Positions 24,766 through 35,118 of a stretch of 64,000 bases of DNA are shown here, in pieces. The position numbers and the translations under genes were made by a program. The notes beneath the pieces were generated by a model. That model was not told the DNA's origin and did not search any database. It worked only from the letters and a program-made list of their open reading frames with translations. The stretch is from assembly GCA_034509755.1 (NCBI GenBank), contig CM067541.1:17906001-17970000 (forward strand). The letters run 5' to 3'. Origin of the DNA: Anisodus tanguticus. Lineage: Eukaryota > Streptophyta > Magnoliopsida > Solanales > Solanaceae. Position 1 is the stretch's first letter; each line of letters opens with the position of its first letter.

Positions 24766-25795
24766 TATATATAGCAGGTGTGATAACTCTCTCTTCACTT
24801 TTCACCGAGGTAGCAGCACTGCATATTTGCTACTATATGTCGATGACATCGTTCTTATTGCATCGTCGAATGGTTTGAAAAATGAAATCATTGCTCTACT
24901 CAAAACTGAATTTGCTATGATTGACTTGGACAAGCTGAGTTACTTTTTGGGTATCTCGGTGACCAGATCTGCAGCCACTATGTTTCTGTGTTAGCGTAAG
25001 TATGCAGAAGAGATCGTGTACAGGGCCAAGATGGCAAATTGTAAAATTATGCCAACTCCTGTGGACTCAAAATCCAAGCTTAGTGCCACTGACAGTGCGC
25101 CAGTCTCTGATCCCACTCTATATCGGAGTCTTGCAGGTGCTCTTCAGTATCTTACATTCACTAGGCCTGATATTGCATATGTCGTTCAGCAGGTGTGTCT
25201 GTTTATGCACGACCCCCGAGAGTCCCATTTTGCTGCTCTCAAACGTATTATCAGATACGTTAAGGGCACACTAGACTTTGATTAACATCTATACCCCTCT
25301 GCCCCAACCAAGTTGCTAGCCTACATAGATGCAGATTGGGCAGGATGCCCCGACACACGTCACTCCACCTCAGCGTACTGTGTATTTCTTAGGGATAATC
25401 TTATCTCATGGTCCGCCAAGCGGTAGGCCATGCTATCCCGTTCGAGTGCTGGAGCAGAATATCGCGGAGTTGCTAATGTCGTTGCTGAGATCTGTTGGCT
25501 CCGAAATCTTCTTTTGGAGCTCCAGTGTCCATTACGCAAGGCGTCTATAGTCTATTGTGACAACATATCTGCTATCTATATATCTCATAATCGGTCCAAC
25601 ATCAGCGGACTAAGCATATTGAGATGGATATCCACTTTGTGCGAGAGAAGGTTGCCCGTGGTCAGGTCAAAATTTTACACGTGCCTTCCTCTTATCAGTA
25701 TGCAAACATTTTCACAAAGGGACTACCGCGACAGCTTTTCTCCGACTTCCGATCCAGCCTTAGCATTCGGCCTCCTCCCGCTTCGTCTGAGGGGG
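24766..25795 (+). pseudogene. copia-1 pol, 3' part: RT end and RNase H
   Basis: It continues the RT interrupted at 13069: LLYVDDIVLIASSNG (about 24824), LDKLSYFLGISVTRS, then after a stop near 24992 [34 protein letters not shown] and IIRYVKGTLDFD. RNase H follows with ADWAGCPDTRHSTSAYC, LSRSSAGAEYRGVANV and VYCDNISAIYIS. Stops and frameshifts separate the last pieces. The catalytic YVDD is intact. Confidence 0.85.
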
Positions 25796-25797
25796 AG
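25789..25797 (+). other. Polypurine tract of copia-1
   Basis: GAGGGGGAG sits directly before the 3' LTR start, the usual copia arrangement after the RNase H C-terminus. Confidence 0.65.
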
Positions 25798-25992
25798 TAT
25801 TAGCAAATATTCACCGTATATTTTGTAATTATGATAGATGTATATTTAAGGTAACTTAGGATTCTAATTGTATTAGGAATCAACCATTTAAGGTAAATTA
25901 GGATTCGTACCATATTAGGAATCAACCTTTGTACAACTATATATATTGTGAATAATGAAAGGAATCTCTAAGGGAAATTATTCTATCTTACA
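25798..25992 (+). repeat. 3' LTR of copia-1
   Basis: It starts TATTAGC, ends CTTACA and is followed by GGGGG (target duplication). It contains the same paired TTAGGAATCAACC words as the 5' LTR. Confidence 0.85.
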
Positions 25993-26307
25993 GGGGGTAT
26001 TCGACTAAGAAAATTCAAAACTATAAAATTAGAGCTACAAAAGGACCAGAAGTCCAAACTCAAAACACGACCCCTTGAATTCTTGGTTTCTCTCTGTTTA
26101 TCCGGAAACATCAATATGCCATTTCTCATGTCTTAGTTCTATTTTATCTTTCATTTTGAGAAATCAAAATCTCATTTTTTTCCAAATTTGTCCATGGACT
26201 CCGGTCAAAATATCCAAAGTTGGTTGACCGAATCCGAAACGTATCCCGCACCCGCACCTGCGTCGAGACGGGTTCGGCATAAAAAACGAAAAGTCCGCAC
26301 AACTTAG

Positions 26308-26744
26308 CGTAATAGCTCCATGCCATGTCTTTATTGAGAGTTTTAATTTCCTTTTATCCAATGATTTAATAATTCCTCTTAAATTTTGCTACCAAACGCA
26401 AACGAAAACGAAAGCGTTAAATTTCTATTAAAGCAGTAGCTTAATTATTACTTTAATACTGGTAGCATATTTAATTAATGACATGGTTAAACATTGATTT
26501 CATGGATGGAAGTTTGCCTGCGTATATGAATGTGAAAAGCTTGACAGGTGTGTTAAAATCACCTGAAGTTCTATTTTCATATACATGCATCTTGACATGT
26601 TTTATCATTTGAGACCTAAACAGAGTGTTTCCTTTTGGCTTTTGGAGTTTTATGTTGGTTAGATATCTTAGTTGTTGCTCTTCTTCCTTCCACTCGCCAT
26701 GGTAACCATTTATCTGATTTCCTTTCTTCTCTTACATCTCATAA
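26308..26744. other. Intergenic DNA before the malectin fragment
   Basis: AT-rich, with no gene seen. It could include decayed upstream sequence of the receptor-kinase fragment. Confidence 0.4.
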
Positions 26745-27125
26745 CGGCCACTATTTTTGTCACGCATATCCACAGTAAGCACAGCCTCTGCAGTCCCTTA
26801 TATGAGTGCCCATATTTTCAGATCTCAATTCGCCTACACGTTCCCTATCTCACCGGGCACCAAATTCCTCCGTCACTATTTTTACCTGACCGATTACTGT
26901 GCAGGCTTCAACAAATCTGAGTCTTTTTTCTCAGTCATTACTAATCGTTTTACCCTCTTCAGCGCTTTCCTCACAGTTTCTCCAAGTACTGAGTCTAACT
27001 CTCGCAAAGAACATCAAAAAGAATATGTCATTAATGTTGATGAAACTCAGATTCTCAATATAACCTTTTCTCCTTTGCCAGACTCTTATGCTTTTGTTAA
27101 TGGGATTAAGATAGTTTATATGCAA
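26745..27125 (+). pseudogene. Malectin-like receptor kinase (FERONIA/CrRLK1L) fragment
   Basis: The frame from 26745 contains SASAVPYMSAHIFRSQFAY, then FPISPGTKFLRHYFY, SFFSVITNRFTL, EYVINVDETQILNITFSP and YAFVNGIKIVYM in this order. This is the first malectin-like domain of the CrRLK1L family, cell-wall sensors at the plasma membrane. There is no start codon or signal peptide in frame, and no second malectin domain, membrane helix or kinase downstream. The frame stops at about 27177. It is a partial gene copy, probably dead. Confidence 0.7.
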
Positions 27126-27479
27126 CTGACCATATTTGTTTTTAAATTACTTTTTAGGATACTTTTGACCTCTTATTGATTTTCTTTTGGGAGGGAGAAC
27201 AATAATATCGTGATGTGAATAATATAGTGGATTAATCAATATCTTTGATTTTATATGAATTTAGAACGAGATCAAGTTTATTCGTTATTTGTCAAAACGT
27301 TGTTTCATTAGTTTCTCTTTTAAAGTATGCCTAATTACTCTGGAAACATGACCAAGAGATTCTTCTCATTTCCTCTACATACAAGAATTGATTATTTTCT
27401 AACAATGTAAACTTTTCATACACATTTGTTCCTTAGGAGACTTTCATCATAATTATGTTCATACTTATCATCTTGACTA

Positions 27480-27560
27480 TCTACCAAGATAAATGTAAGG
27501 TCTGTGTACACTCTATTCTCTCCGAACTTCACATTATGAAATTCCAGTGAATATGTTGTT
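27480..27560 (+). mobile_element. RTE-type LINE/SINE 3' tail
   Basis: GTAAGGTCTGTGTACACTCT followed by GAATATGTTGTTGT matches the 3' end of the LINE at 61143-63713. Only the tail is present. Confidence 0.65.
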
Positions 27561-28019
27561 GTACTTATCACTTTGGCTAAAAATAAAAAGCAAATTTTCT
27601 GGCTGTTTGCCGACTTTTGGTGTCTTTTTTTGTCATCTACAGCACAGTGACAACCCCTACAAGTACACTTGTGTCAGCAAATTATATGGACCATATGATG
27701 TTAAGCAAATTAATGTAAGCTCTTTCTTTTTCTCTGGTGTGAATAAAGAGATCAACTTCTTGCTATTTTACATTGCAATTAGCATTTGAGTGGTTGTAGG
27801 GCATGTAATATTTTGTATTCTTTTTCTCCTCTTAAGGAGCAACTCTCTTCGGGTATGCTCCACTAGATCTTTCCACACTCCTCTGTTAGGTGATTTAGCA
27901 AGTCAATTATTTCTTTTGATGTGATACTGTTTAGGCTCTGTTCATGAAGTCATACGTTTGATAGTATATAGAAAGGTCCGAATAAAGTGGGTTTGGTTGA
28001 ACAATGACATAACCCACTA

Positions 28020-28160
28020 AACAATAACAACATATCCAGTGAAATCCCACAACGTGAGGTCTGAAAAGGGTAAAGTGTACGCAGACCTTACCTCCACCTT
28101 AGTAGGTAGAGCAGCTATTTCCCGGAGACCCTCGGCTCAAGACAAAGCATAGTCACAAGC
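28020..28160 (-). mobile_element. RTE-type LINE/SINE 3' tail, minus strand
   Basis: AACAATAACAACATATCCAG, GTACGCAGACCTTACCTCCA and GGGAGACCCTTGGCT-like words are the reverse complement of the LINE tail at about 63600-63713. It is a truncated copy without coding. Confidence 0.7.
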
Positions 28161-28289
28161 AAGCAAAGCAAGAGAAACGGTCACACTCAGATGAAAAATA
28201 TTAGATGTAGGGAAAAAGGAAAAAAGTCAAGTTGTGATACTAAAGGTGTGTGAGATCCTCTTTGGTCTACCAATCATCTGTCAAGTGGA

Positions 28290-30867
28290 TATTGACAAAA
28301 GGAGTATACACGTGTATCCGAGTTCAAGTTTTAGTGTAAACTTAGCATAGTTAAAGAATTTTTATACAAATGTAATTATGATTTATTGTTATAATAGGAA
28401 TATGACTTTTCATTTATTGTTATAGTAGGAATACATTTTTTCATAATTAGGAATTGTATATTGTATATAAATACCTCTTCATTAATGAAAATAATAAAGG
28501 ATTATTTCTTTCATTGTATCAGAAGTCTATGGCTAAAATACTTTCTCACAAAAATACTTCCTCTGCCCTTTTCTCCCGTCTCGGATTCCGTGATTCATCC
28601 TCGGTTTTCGTGCAATTTCTTTCTTTCTTCCCAAATTTTCTTCCAAATCCCTAATTCACCTATTGTTCTTTCATTATGTTTACATCAAATAACATGTTTC
28701 ATCATGCCCTTACAATCTCCAACATCAAGAACCACATCCCTATTGTTCTTGAGATAGAAAACGTCCAATACGCGACGTTGGCAAATTTATTCAAAGTTCA
28801 CGCACGCTCGAATCTCAGGTTTTTTCCACCTTAAAATTTAGAGCATTCATCCGTACCCAATTCGAACGGAAAATTAAAAATATTCAATGTGATAATGGCA
28901 GGGAATATGATAATGGGTCGTTTCGAGAGTTTTGTGACACTAATAACATATCTTTTCTGTTTTCTTGTCCACATACGTCGGAAGGCCGAGAGAAAAATTC
29001 ACTCCATAAATAATATTGTCCGTACCTTGCTCGTCCATATTTCATTACCACATTCTTTTTGGCATCATGCATGACAAATGACTACATATCTACTTAACAT
29101 CCTCTCTCATAAAGGATTAGCATATCAATCCCCACTTAAAATTCTTTACAATAAAGATCATTCGTATTCTCATCTTAGGGTGTTTGAGTGTTATGCTATC
29201 CACTTTTTTCGTCTACTACAATTAACAAACTTCAAGCTCGTTCTACCGTTTGTGTGTTTTTGGATTATTCATCTAATCATCGTGGTTACAAATATTTTGA
29301 TTTATCCTCTAACAAAATCATCATTAGTCGCCATGTTATCTTTGATGAAACCCAATTTCCGTTTACTAAATTGTGTAGTTTCGTGTCTAGTTCATATACT
29401 TTTTTGGATGATGGGATCTCATCGTATATTGTCCACCATTTGTCTGAGATGTCCCGTGACCCAAATCCGCCAGTAGGCCCACTGCCTGTTGGCCCACAAA
29501 TTGCCGATCCAGAATCTCGACCCAATCCAATGTCTCGGCCCATTCCCGATAATGGTACTGTTCCAGCGACACGACCCACTACTCATTTTAATCGATATCT
29601 ACTGCTCACCCAGTTATTGGGCCAGCAGGCCCACTGCCTGCTGGCCAATTCACTGCCAACCCGAGACACGCCCAACTCCCGTCCAATTCTACCTCACGTC
29701 TAGGGCCCGTTACTCATAGCCAAAGGGGTATTATTAAACCTAAATGACATTTTAATCTTAATTCTAATGTCACTAAATCTCCCCTACCACGTAACCCAAT
29801 GTCTGCCCTTCATGACCCGAATTGAAAATTGATCATGGATGACGAATATAATGCTCTTATTGAAAGTAAGACGTGGGAGTTGGTGCCCCGTCCACCCGGT
29901 GTTAATATTATTCGGTCTATGAGGATTTTTACTCATAAAGAAAATTCTGATAGTTCTTTTGAGAGGCATAAAGCCCGCCTTGTAGGTGATGGTAAAACAC
30001 AACAGGTTGGCGTTGATTGAGGAGAGACATTTAGTCCAGTGGTCAAACCTGCAACCATTCGCATTGTGCTTAGTCTAGCTCTTTCGAAGGCATGGCCCAT
30101 TTACCAACTGGATGTGAAAAATGCTTTCTTACACGGTGATTTTAAGGAGACAGTTTACATGTATCAACCTTTGGGTTTTAGGGACCTCAATTATCCTCAT
30201 CATGTCTGTTTGCTGAAAAAGTCCTTCTATGGGATTAAGCAGGCCCCACGGGCTTGGTATAAAAGGTTTGCAGATTATGTGTCTACTATTGGGTTTTTTC
30301 TCACAACAGGTCTGATCATTCACTATTCATCTATCGGTGTGGTACTTCTCTGGCATATATTCTGTTATATGTTGATGATATTATATTGACTGTCTTATCG
30401 GATATTCTACACAAGTCTATCATGTCCCTTCTCAGTTCAGAATTTGTTATGAAAGATTTGGGGCCCTTAAGCTATTTTTTGGGCATAACAGTCACTCGTC
30501 ATGCAGGTGGTCTATTTTTATCTCAGAAAAAGTATGCGGCAGAGATTATTGAGAGAGTTGGCATGTCATCTTGTAAGTCTACTTCTACTCCGGTTGATAC
30601 CAAACCGAAGCTGAATGCTACGTCTGGCACCCCATACGAGGATCCCACCCACTATCTCAGTCTTGCAGGGGAACTTCAGTATCTGACTTTCACGAGACAT
30701 GATATTACTTATGCAGTGCAACAAGTGTGTTTGTTTATGCATGATCCATGGATTGAGCACATACATGCGCTCAAACGCATTATACGCTACATATAGGGCA
30801 CACTTGATTATGGATTACATTTATATCCGTCCGTCGTTTTTACTCTCGTGTCTTATACAAATGTTGT
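28290..30867 (+). mobile_element. Copia family B element (copia-2), internally deleted and 3'-truncated
   Basis: It keeps part of an LTR ending ATTATTTCTTTCA at 28513, then TTGTATCAGAAGTC (primer site, one base off the family). It has a gag start, a deletion joining gag to integrase near 28815, the integrase end, and RT down to the start of RNase H. It ends abruptly in TLVSYTN at about 30867, where a minus-strand element begins. There is no 3' LTR. The 5' edge of the LTR is unclear. Confidence 0.75.
28676..30867 (+). pseudogene. copia-2 gag-pol remnant
   Basis: Gag begins at ATG 28676 with HHALTISNIKNHIPIVLEIE and [19 protein letters not shown]. It is then joined directly to integrase LKFRAFIRTQFERKIKNIQC. 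Integrase continues with KAERKIHSINNIVRTLLVH and [21 protein letters not shown] follows with [17 protein letters not shown] (29872), [43 protein letters not shown]-like MLMILY (shifted frame) and [18 protein letters not shown]. Stops at about 29704, 30018 and 30796 and several frameshifts break it. Confidence 0.8.
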
Positions 30868-30869
30868 GC

Positions 30870-31157
30870 TAATCTAGCATGTCAAATATCAAAAGGCTCA
30901 ACAATATAAGAAGAATTGAATTTATCATTATTAATGGTTAGCTTATACATTCCATCACAAGAATATCCTTTCCTTACAAATATTGCATTCTTTGATACAA
31001 TACAATTATTGTCCTCAAGAACAATCGTAAGTCCATTCATACACAAACGACTAGCAAAAACAAGATTCTTCCTAATGGAAGGCACATGAAAGACATTGTT
31101 CAATGTGTCCTTTTTTTCGGAAGTGAAGTTAATTTTCATCATACCTTTACCAGCAAC
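30870..31157 (-). pseudogene. copia-3 protease end / pre-integrase fragment
   Basis: The minus strand reads GKGMMKINFTSEKKDTLNNV, then FHVPSIRKNLVFASRLCMNG and a stretch ending VEPFDI before a stop in the WHARL motif. This is the copia segment between protease and integrase. It continues upstream across the hAT-type insertion at 31950-32010. Confidence 0.75.
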
Positions 31158-31949
31158 TAGGGATGGCAACGGATAGGATCTGGACCGGATCCTACTAGAT
31201 TCAGATCCAGATCCATTTTTCATACCTGAATTCAGATCCGGATCCAGATCCAGCGGATCCATAAAAATCATATCCAAATCCGGATCCATCGGATCCGCTG
31301 GATCCACGGATCGGATCTGGATCCACATGTAAAAAAATTTACCTTGCTAAGATTTTTTTTTGAACTGACAAACGATTTTTACTTAAGTAACAGTTTACTG
31401 TTTTTCAATTTTTAAATGTTCATATGAGATATTTTGTTCGTTGTCTTATTTTGATTGTGAGCTATTAATTAAAAATCTTTGGACAATGACAATAGTTGTG
31501 GAAAATCTCGACTAGTATTTCCACAATGCGTAACTTGCATGTGCTTGGAATCTTCATAAATGAAGTGAATATAATTTTAACTACTTGTCTATGGAGATGT
31601 TAGTCATTCACTAATATAACATTGATTTTATTATCGAAGTTACCTCTTTATTTTTTATTAAATTTATTCATAACGCGGGAATAGAATTAATTTTTTAAGA
31701 ATTAAACTTAAGGATTGCTTAGCAATTTTAAGAAAATACTTATAAAATTACATTCTAGGTTAAATATATTTAATAAAAAATGGATCCCGCGTTAACCGGA
31801 ACGGATACAAATCCGAGATCCATATCCATATCCGATCCGTCAGAAATGGATCCGGGTCCGATCCGGATCCGTCGGGTCCAAATTTTGAAGATCCATATCC
31901 TATAAAATGGATCTGGATACACCGGGTCCAGGATCCATTGCCATCTCTA
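31158..31949. mobile_element. Non-autonomous hAT-type element, GGATCC-rich ends
   Basis: The ends TAGGGATGGCAA (31158-31169) and TTGCCATCTCTA (31938-31949) are inverted with one mismatch. The 8-bp target duplication CCAGCAAC is perfect (31150-31157 and 31950-31957). Both subterminal zones (about 31170-31330 and 31780-31935) are packed with GATCC/GGATC words in inverted orientation. There is no transposase and the middle is AT-rich. It splits the copia-3 frame between VVAG and GKGMMKINF. The open frames reading IRSVDPADPMDP-like repeats are only the GGATCC words. Confidence 0.88.
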
Positions 31950-32590
31950 CCAGCAACCACGACTGAATCATTGCTCCCCATAAGAACCTTTTGTCCCTCA
32001 TTCTCCATTTTTTAAGACTTAAATAGATTCTTGTCATTACAATCATGAATGGTTGCGCCCGAGTCGAGCCACCAATCCGAAGACTTTGTTTCAGCCATAT
32101 TGATTTGGGTAATCATGCCAATTTGCATTTCGGAGACCATAGCACAAATTTCTTCTATTTACTCCTCAATAACATTGGCCTTGTTGGATTTTCCTTCTTC
32201 CTTCTTCTTGAATTTGCAGTCACTTTTGCGATGACCCTTTTTTCCACAATTAAAACAATTTTCGGAGAACTTTTGTGGGCCATTACCGGACTTCTTGAAT
32301 TTCTAATTGTTCTTGACTTTGAAATTCTTTGAGAACTTACTAGCTTCAACGACATTAACTTTGAAAGAATCATATTTGTTCTTAGAATCACGAGATCTAG
32401 TCTCTTCTTCGATTTTCAAATGCTTTTCTAATTCTTCCAAAGGTATGTCCTCTCTTTTATGAATAAGTTTCTTTCTATAACCATTCAAACTTTGAGGCAA
32501 TTTAGCAATAATTGTCCCCACTAGAAATGGTTCGAAATTTCAACTTTCAATTCTCGAAACTTAGTAACAATGACTTGCAATTCATGTATT
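31950..32590 (-). pseudogene. copia-3 gag C-terminus with CCHC knuckle and protease start
   Basis: The minus strand encodes DQIHELQVIVTKFREL (about 32600-32555), then IIAKLPQSLNGYRKKLIHKR, EELEKHLKIEEETRSRD and the zinc knuckle CFNCGKKGHRKSDC (about 32265). The protease-side peptide MENEGQKVLMGSNDSVVVAG comes last (32008-31950). This is a classic Tnt1-type gag with stops near 32522 and 32310. Confidence 0.75.
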
Positions 32591-33358
32591 TGATCTTATG
32601 TCAGACCTTTGGAAGGAATTATGTTAATGAGATATGTGGTCATTTGTAGAGCATGATGCCAAAAATATGGGGGTATGGAAGCATGAATTAAGAGAGTTCG
32701 GACAATGTTATTTATGGAACGAATTTTGCGTTCGGCTTTCCCATTTTGTGAAGATGTATGAGGACACGAAAAACAAAAATTGATCCCATTATTAGCACAG
32801 AACTCCCGAAACTACCTATTGTCATACTCTTTCCCATTATCACATTGAATAATTTTTATTTCTCTTTCGAATTGGGTACGAATGAACGCTCTAAATTTTA
32901 TGAAGACTGAAAACACTTGTGATTTATTCTCAATTGGAAACGTCCACAAAAATTTAGAATAATCATCTAAAAAGAGAACATAATATCGATGACCCAACGA
33001 ACTAAGAACAGGAGACGTCCATAGGTTGCTATGAATAATATCAAATGACATTGAAGTATGAGAATTTGAGTCTATAAATGGCAACTTAACAATTTTTCCT
33101 AAAGAACAAGATTGACAAATTGGAGTATGACTCGTACCCTTACACGAAATAAAACTATTTTTATCTAAAACTGATAAAATAGAGGATCCCGAATGACCAA
33201 GGCGAGCATGCCACAAGGAAGGAGAAATGGCTGCAAAGGCTGATGGCAAAGCTTGACTCGATGGACTGAAATCGAGCATGATAGGATACAGATCCCCCCT
33301 ACTATCACACCTCATGAGATGACTCCCCGTCTTGAAATCCTTCACAGAGAAACCAAAC
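32590..33358 (-). pseudogene. Copia family B coding fragment inserted in copia-3 gag
   Basis: The minus strand reads [88 protein letters not shown] and QCDNGKEYD. In shifted frames it continues to the integrase segment with TTYLINIIPSKGL. It starts and stops abruptly between copia-3 IDTK and DQIHE. No LTR, primer site or poly(A) accompanies it. The flanks carry similar short sequences (TTGACACAAAGTC and CTGACATAAGATC on the minus strand). Confidence 0.75.
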
Positions 33359-33764
33359 AGGACTTTGTGTCAATCATGGTAAATTCAAGATATTTAGATA
33401 CAAGAAATTTATCCGTACCTTCTGTCTCCGTCTTATATTTATACTCGAGATCATTCCAAATTTCAACCGGAGATTCCATCAAATTGTAGAGATCATAGTG
33501 CCTATCGGAAAGAGTATTGAGAATGTGAACTCGACACATCACTTCATCATCTTCATGCTTTGTCCTAGCGGCCTTGATCACTTCTATGTCATCTTCCTTT
33601 GGCTCTGGAAGTGGTGGCAACTTTGGATCAAGCACATAAGCAATCTTGAGCACAATGAGAATAAAGAACAATTTTTCTTTCCAGCGAGTGAAGTTGGTGC
33701 CGTCAAAACGATCAAGTTGAACATTTGAATTAAGGAACGAAGTCATATCTTTAGAAACCTCCAT
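33342..33764 (-). pseudogene. copia-3 gag N-terminus
   Basis: ATG at 33764 begins MEVSKDMTSFLNSNVQLDRF. The copia Gag motifs GTNFTRWKEKLFFILI, YDLYNLMESPVEIWNDLEYK and KFLVSKYLEFTMIDTKS follow. The frame leaves copia-3 at about 33358 where the family B fragment begins, so the last few residues are foreign. Confidence 0.8.
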
Positions 33765-33769
33765 TGCAA

Positions 33770-34300
33770 AAATAAAACCTTAAAGATTGTTGGTGTCAAA
33801 GAAGAATAAGGAGGCAAAAGAAGAGAAATGATAAAACAGGATTTGAGGCGTGTAGAAACACTTTCCTTTAAGGTTTTATTTGCCCTCACCAACACAAGGT
33901 TTGCTAAGAGTTTATGGAAAATTACTCCCAAGATACAACAAATCCTAAACACTATCTCAAGCAAATAAGATGGTGTTTTTAGAACTAATTATAAATCTAT
34001 ATTGATCTATATACAAAATCTATAGTAAAATCTGGATAATTTATAGACTTTTAAGTCTCTTTTCATAATGGACACAACCCTTCTCAAAGAGGTATCATTT
34101 CATTAGGTCACAATATGCTGTCCATCCATAAAGACACAAACATTCAAATGTATTTATTCAGAAAGACACAATCTTTCAAGTGAGTAGCCTTCTATCAAAG
34201 GTATTTTATCTACTAATATATATAAAATTCGTGATATTTCATATATATATATATATGACAGAGCATGCCACGCCTAATCAATAAAACGCTTCTGTCAAAA
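33770..34300 (-). repeat. Probable LTR and leader of copia-3
   Basis: Upstream of the gag ATG on the minus strand lie a T-rich leader and a zone with repeated GACACAA / TTGTGTC words (34070-34180), which resembles Tnt1-type U3 repeats. No second LTR remains for comparison, so limits are approximate. Confidence 0.4.
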
Positions 34301-34884
34301 TGAATAATATTATAATCTCACTTTCACATTGAGCACAAAAGGGCAGTTTTATTGTAATGCTTGCATCATTGCATGCGAAGCGCGAGCTAGAGCCTGGGAA
34401 TACACAAGGTATCTTCTATATAGGAGTAGGAAGTTAGGCAGGGAAAACAATATTGACTAGTACAAGAAGCATTTCACCAACAGAAGCTTATCCCAAGCTT
34501 CACATGAAAGAAGCAAAAGGAGAAAGGTTTTTAGAATGAGTGGAAGATGCTTCAGCTCTGCACATCATGTGTCATTTTCCTTGAAGATGGGATTCCCAAA
34601 ATGATAAGAATCTCTCTTTAGCCCAATGCTCAACTTCAATGGTACGTATTTAGACAAAGTGAGTTGTAAGTTTGAAAATATGTGTTAGGACATATATATT
34701 TGACAGTATCTGAAATCTAGCCTTTTGTCTTTATCCTTTATGGGTCTGGGCTAATTCTTGAAATTTTCATTTCTGATATCCATTTTATTTGAGCATCTAT
34801 TATAGTCTTATGGCTGTTTCTATCTTCAATTAAAATTCTTTTTATTTTTCTATGCATCCATAAAATCTGATTTAACATTCTAAC
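34301..34884. other. Spacer between copia-3 and the pararetrovirus
   Basis: No gene seen. TCTATATAGG (34412) looks TATA-like but nothing coding follows. Sequence from about 34870 already resembles a degraded zinc-knuckle coding region leading into the viral ORF. Confidence 0.4.
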
Positions 34885-35118
34885 TTGTCTAAACGATGGA
34901 TGTATCTTCATGCAAATAAGTGCCCGAATCTAAAGAAAACAGGAGTAAAATATATAAATACAGAACAATTTATAATGAGCTTACAGCAGATTAAAGAAGA
35001 CAATAATAAGTGGTATGATTATGAAGATTTCTATATTAGTGAAACAGAGGAAGAATCAGAAACAGAAAAGGTAAGTTATATCAACCAACAATCAGATAGT
35101 GAAGATAGTTCTGAGTAA
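34885..35118 (+). pseudogene. Pararetroviral capsid protein, C-terminal remnant
   Basis: A 77-residue frame starts with HANKCPNLKK, which looks like the end of a CCHC zinc knuckle. It is followed by a very acidic tail (SETEEESETEK, SDSEDSSE). This combination is typical of caulimovirid capsid C-termini. The upstream capsid core is absent, so it is a 5'-truncated piece. It overlaps the next ORF by 20 bases in another frame. Confidence 0.6.

Larger units (their letters stand above)
9434..25992 (+). mobile_element. Ty1/copia retrotransposon (copia-1), split by a nested LTR element
   Basis: Two short LTRs (206 and 195 bp) bound the element and the 5-bp target duplication is GGGGG (9429-9433 and 25993-25997). 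A tRNA-iMet-type primer site follows the 5' LTR and a purine tract precedes the 3' LTR. The coding order is gag, protease, integrase, RT, RNase H, which is copia order. The RT is cut by the insertion at 13070-24760; without it the element is about 4.9 kb, a normal copia size. Stops and frameshifts in gag and pol make it non-functional. Confidence 0.9.
9317..26307. mobile_element. TIR-like element split by a copia insertion
   Basis: CTAAGTTGCTCGGACTT (9317-9333) is the inverse, with two mismatches, of AAGTCCGCACAACTTAG (26291-26307). Between these ends, once the copia at 9434-25992 is removed, about 430 bp remain with no coding. The copia sits cleanly inside. No target duplication was found for this outer element, so the call rests on the terminal repeats alone. 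Confidence 0.45.
27180..28290. other. Intergenic DNA with two LINE/SINE tails
   Basis: No gene supported. It contains RTE-type 3' tails at 27480-27560 (plus) and 28020-28160 (minus), listed separately. The frame at 27547-27789 shows no recognisable domain. Confidence 0.5.
30868..34300 (-). mobile_element. Tnt1-like copia (copia-3), 3'-truncated and doubly interrupted
   Basis: Read on the minus strand: a probable LTR/leader (about 34300-33770), gag from ATG 33764, zinc knuckle at about 32265, protease/pre-integrase region to WHARLAH-like sequence at about 30870, then truncation. Two insertions lie inside: coding DNA of another copia (32590-33358) and a hAT-type element (31158-31949). Integrase, RT, RNase H and the 3' LTR are lost. 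Confidence 0.7.

Noticed and set aside
27547..27789. Possible exon downstream of the malectin fragment
   Set aside because: The frame has no recognisable similarity to CrRLK1L proteins and lies beyond a LINE tail.
30882..31328. A fused Asp/Pro repeat plus copia protein
   Set aside because: The N-terminal DPDLDP-like part is only the GGATCC-rich end of the hAT-type element read in frame with the copia-3 remnant.
34405..34620. A promoter and first exon between copia-3 and the pararetrovirus
   Set aside because: A TATA-like word and a possible GTACGT donor exist, but no coding exon with a plausible partner follows.
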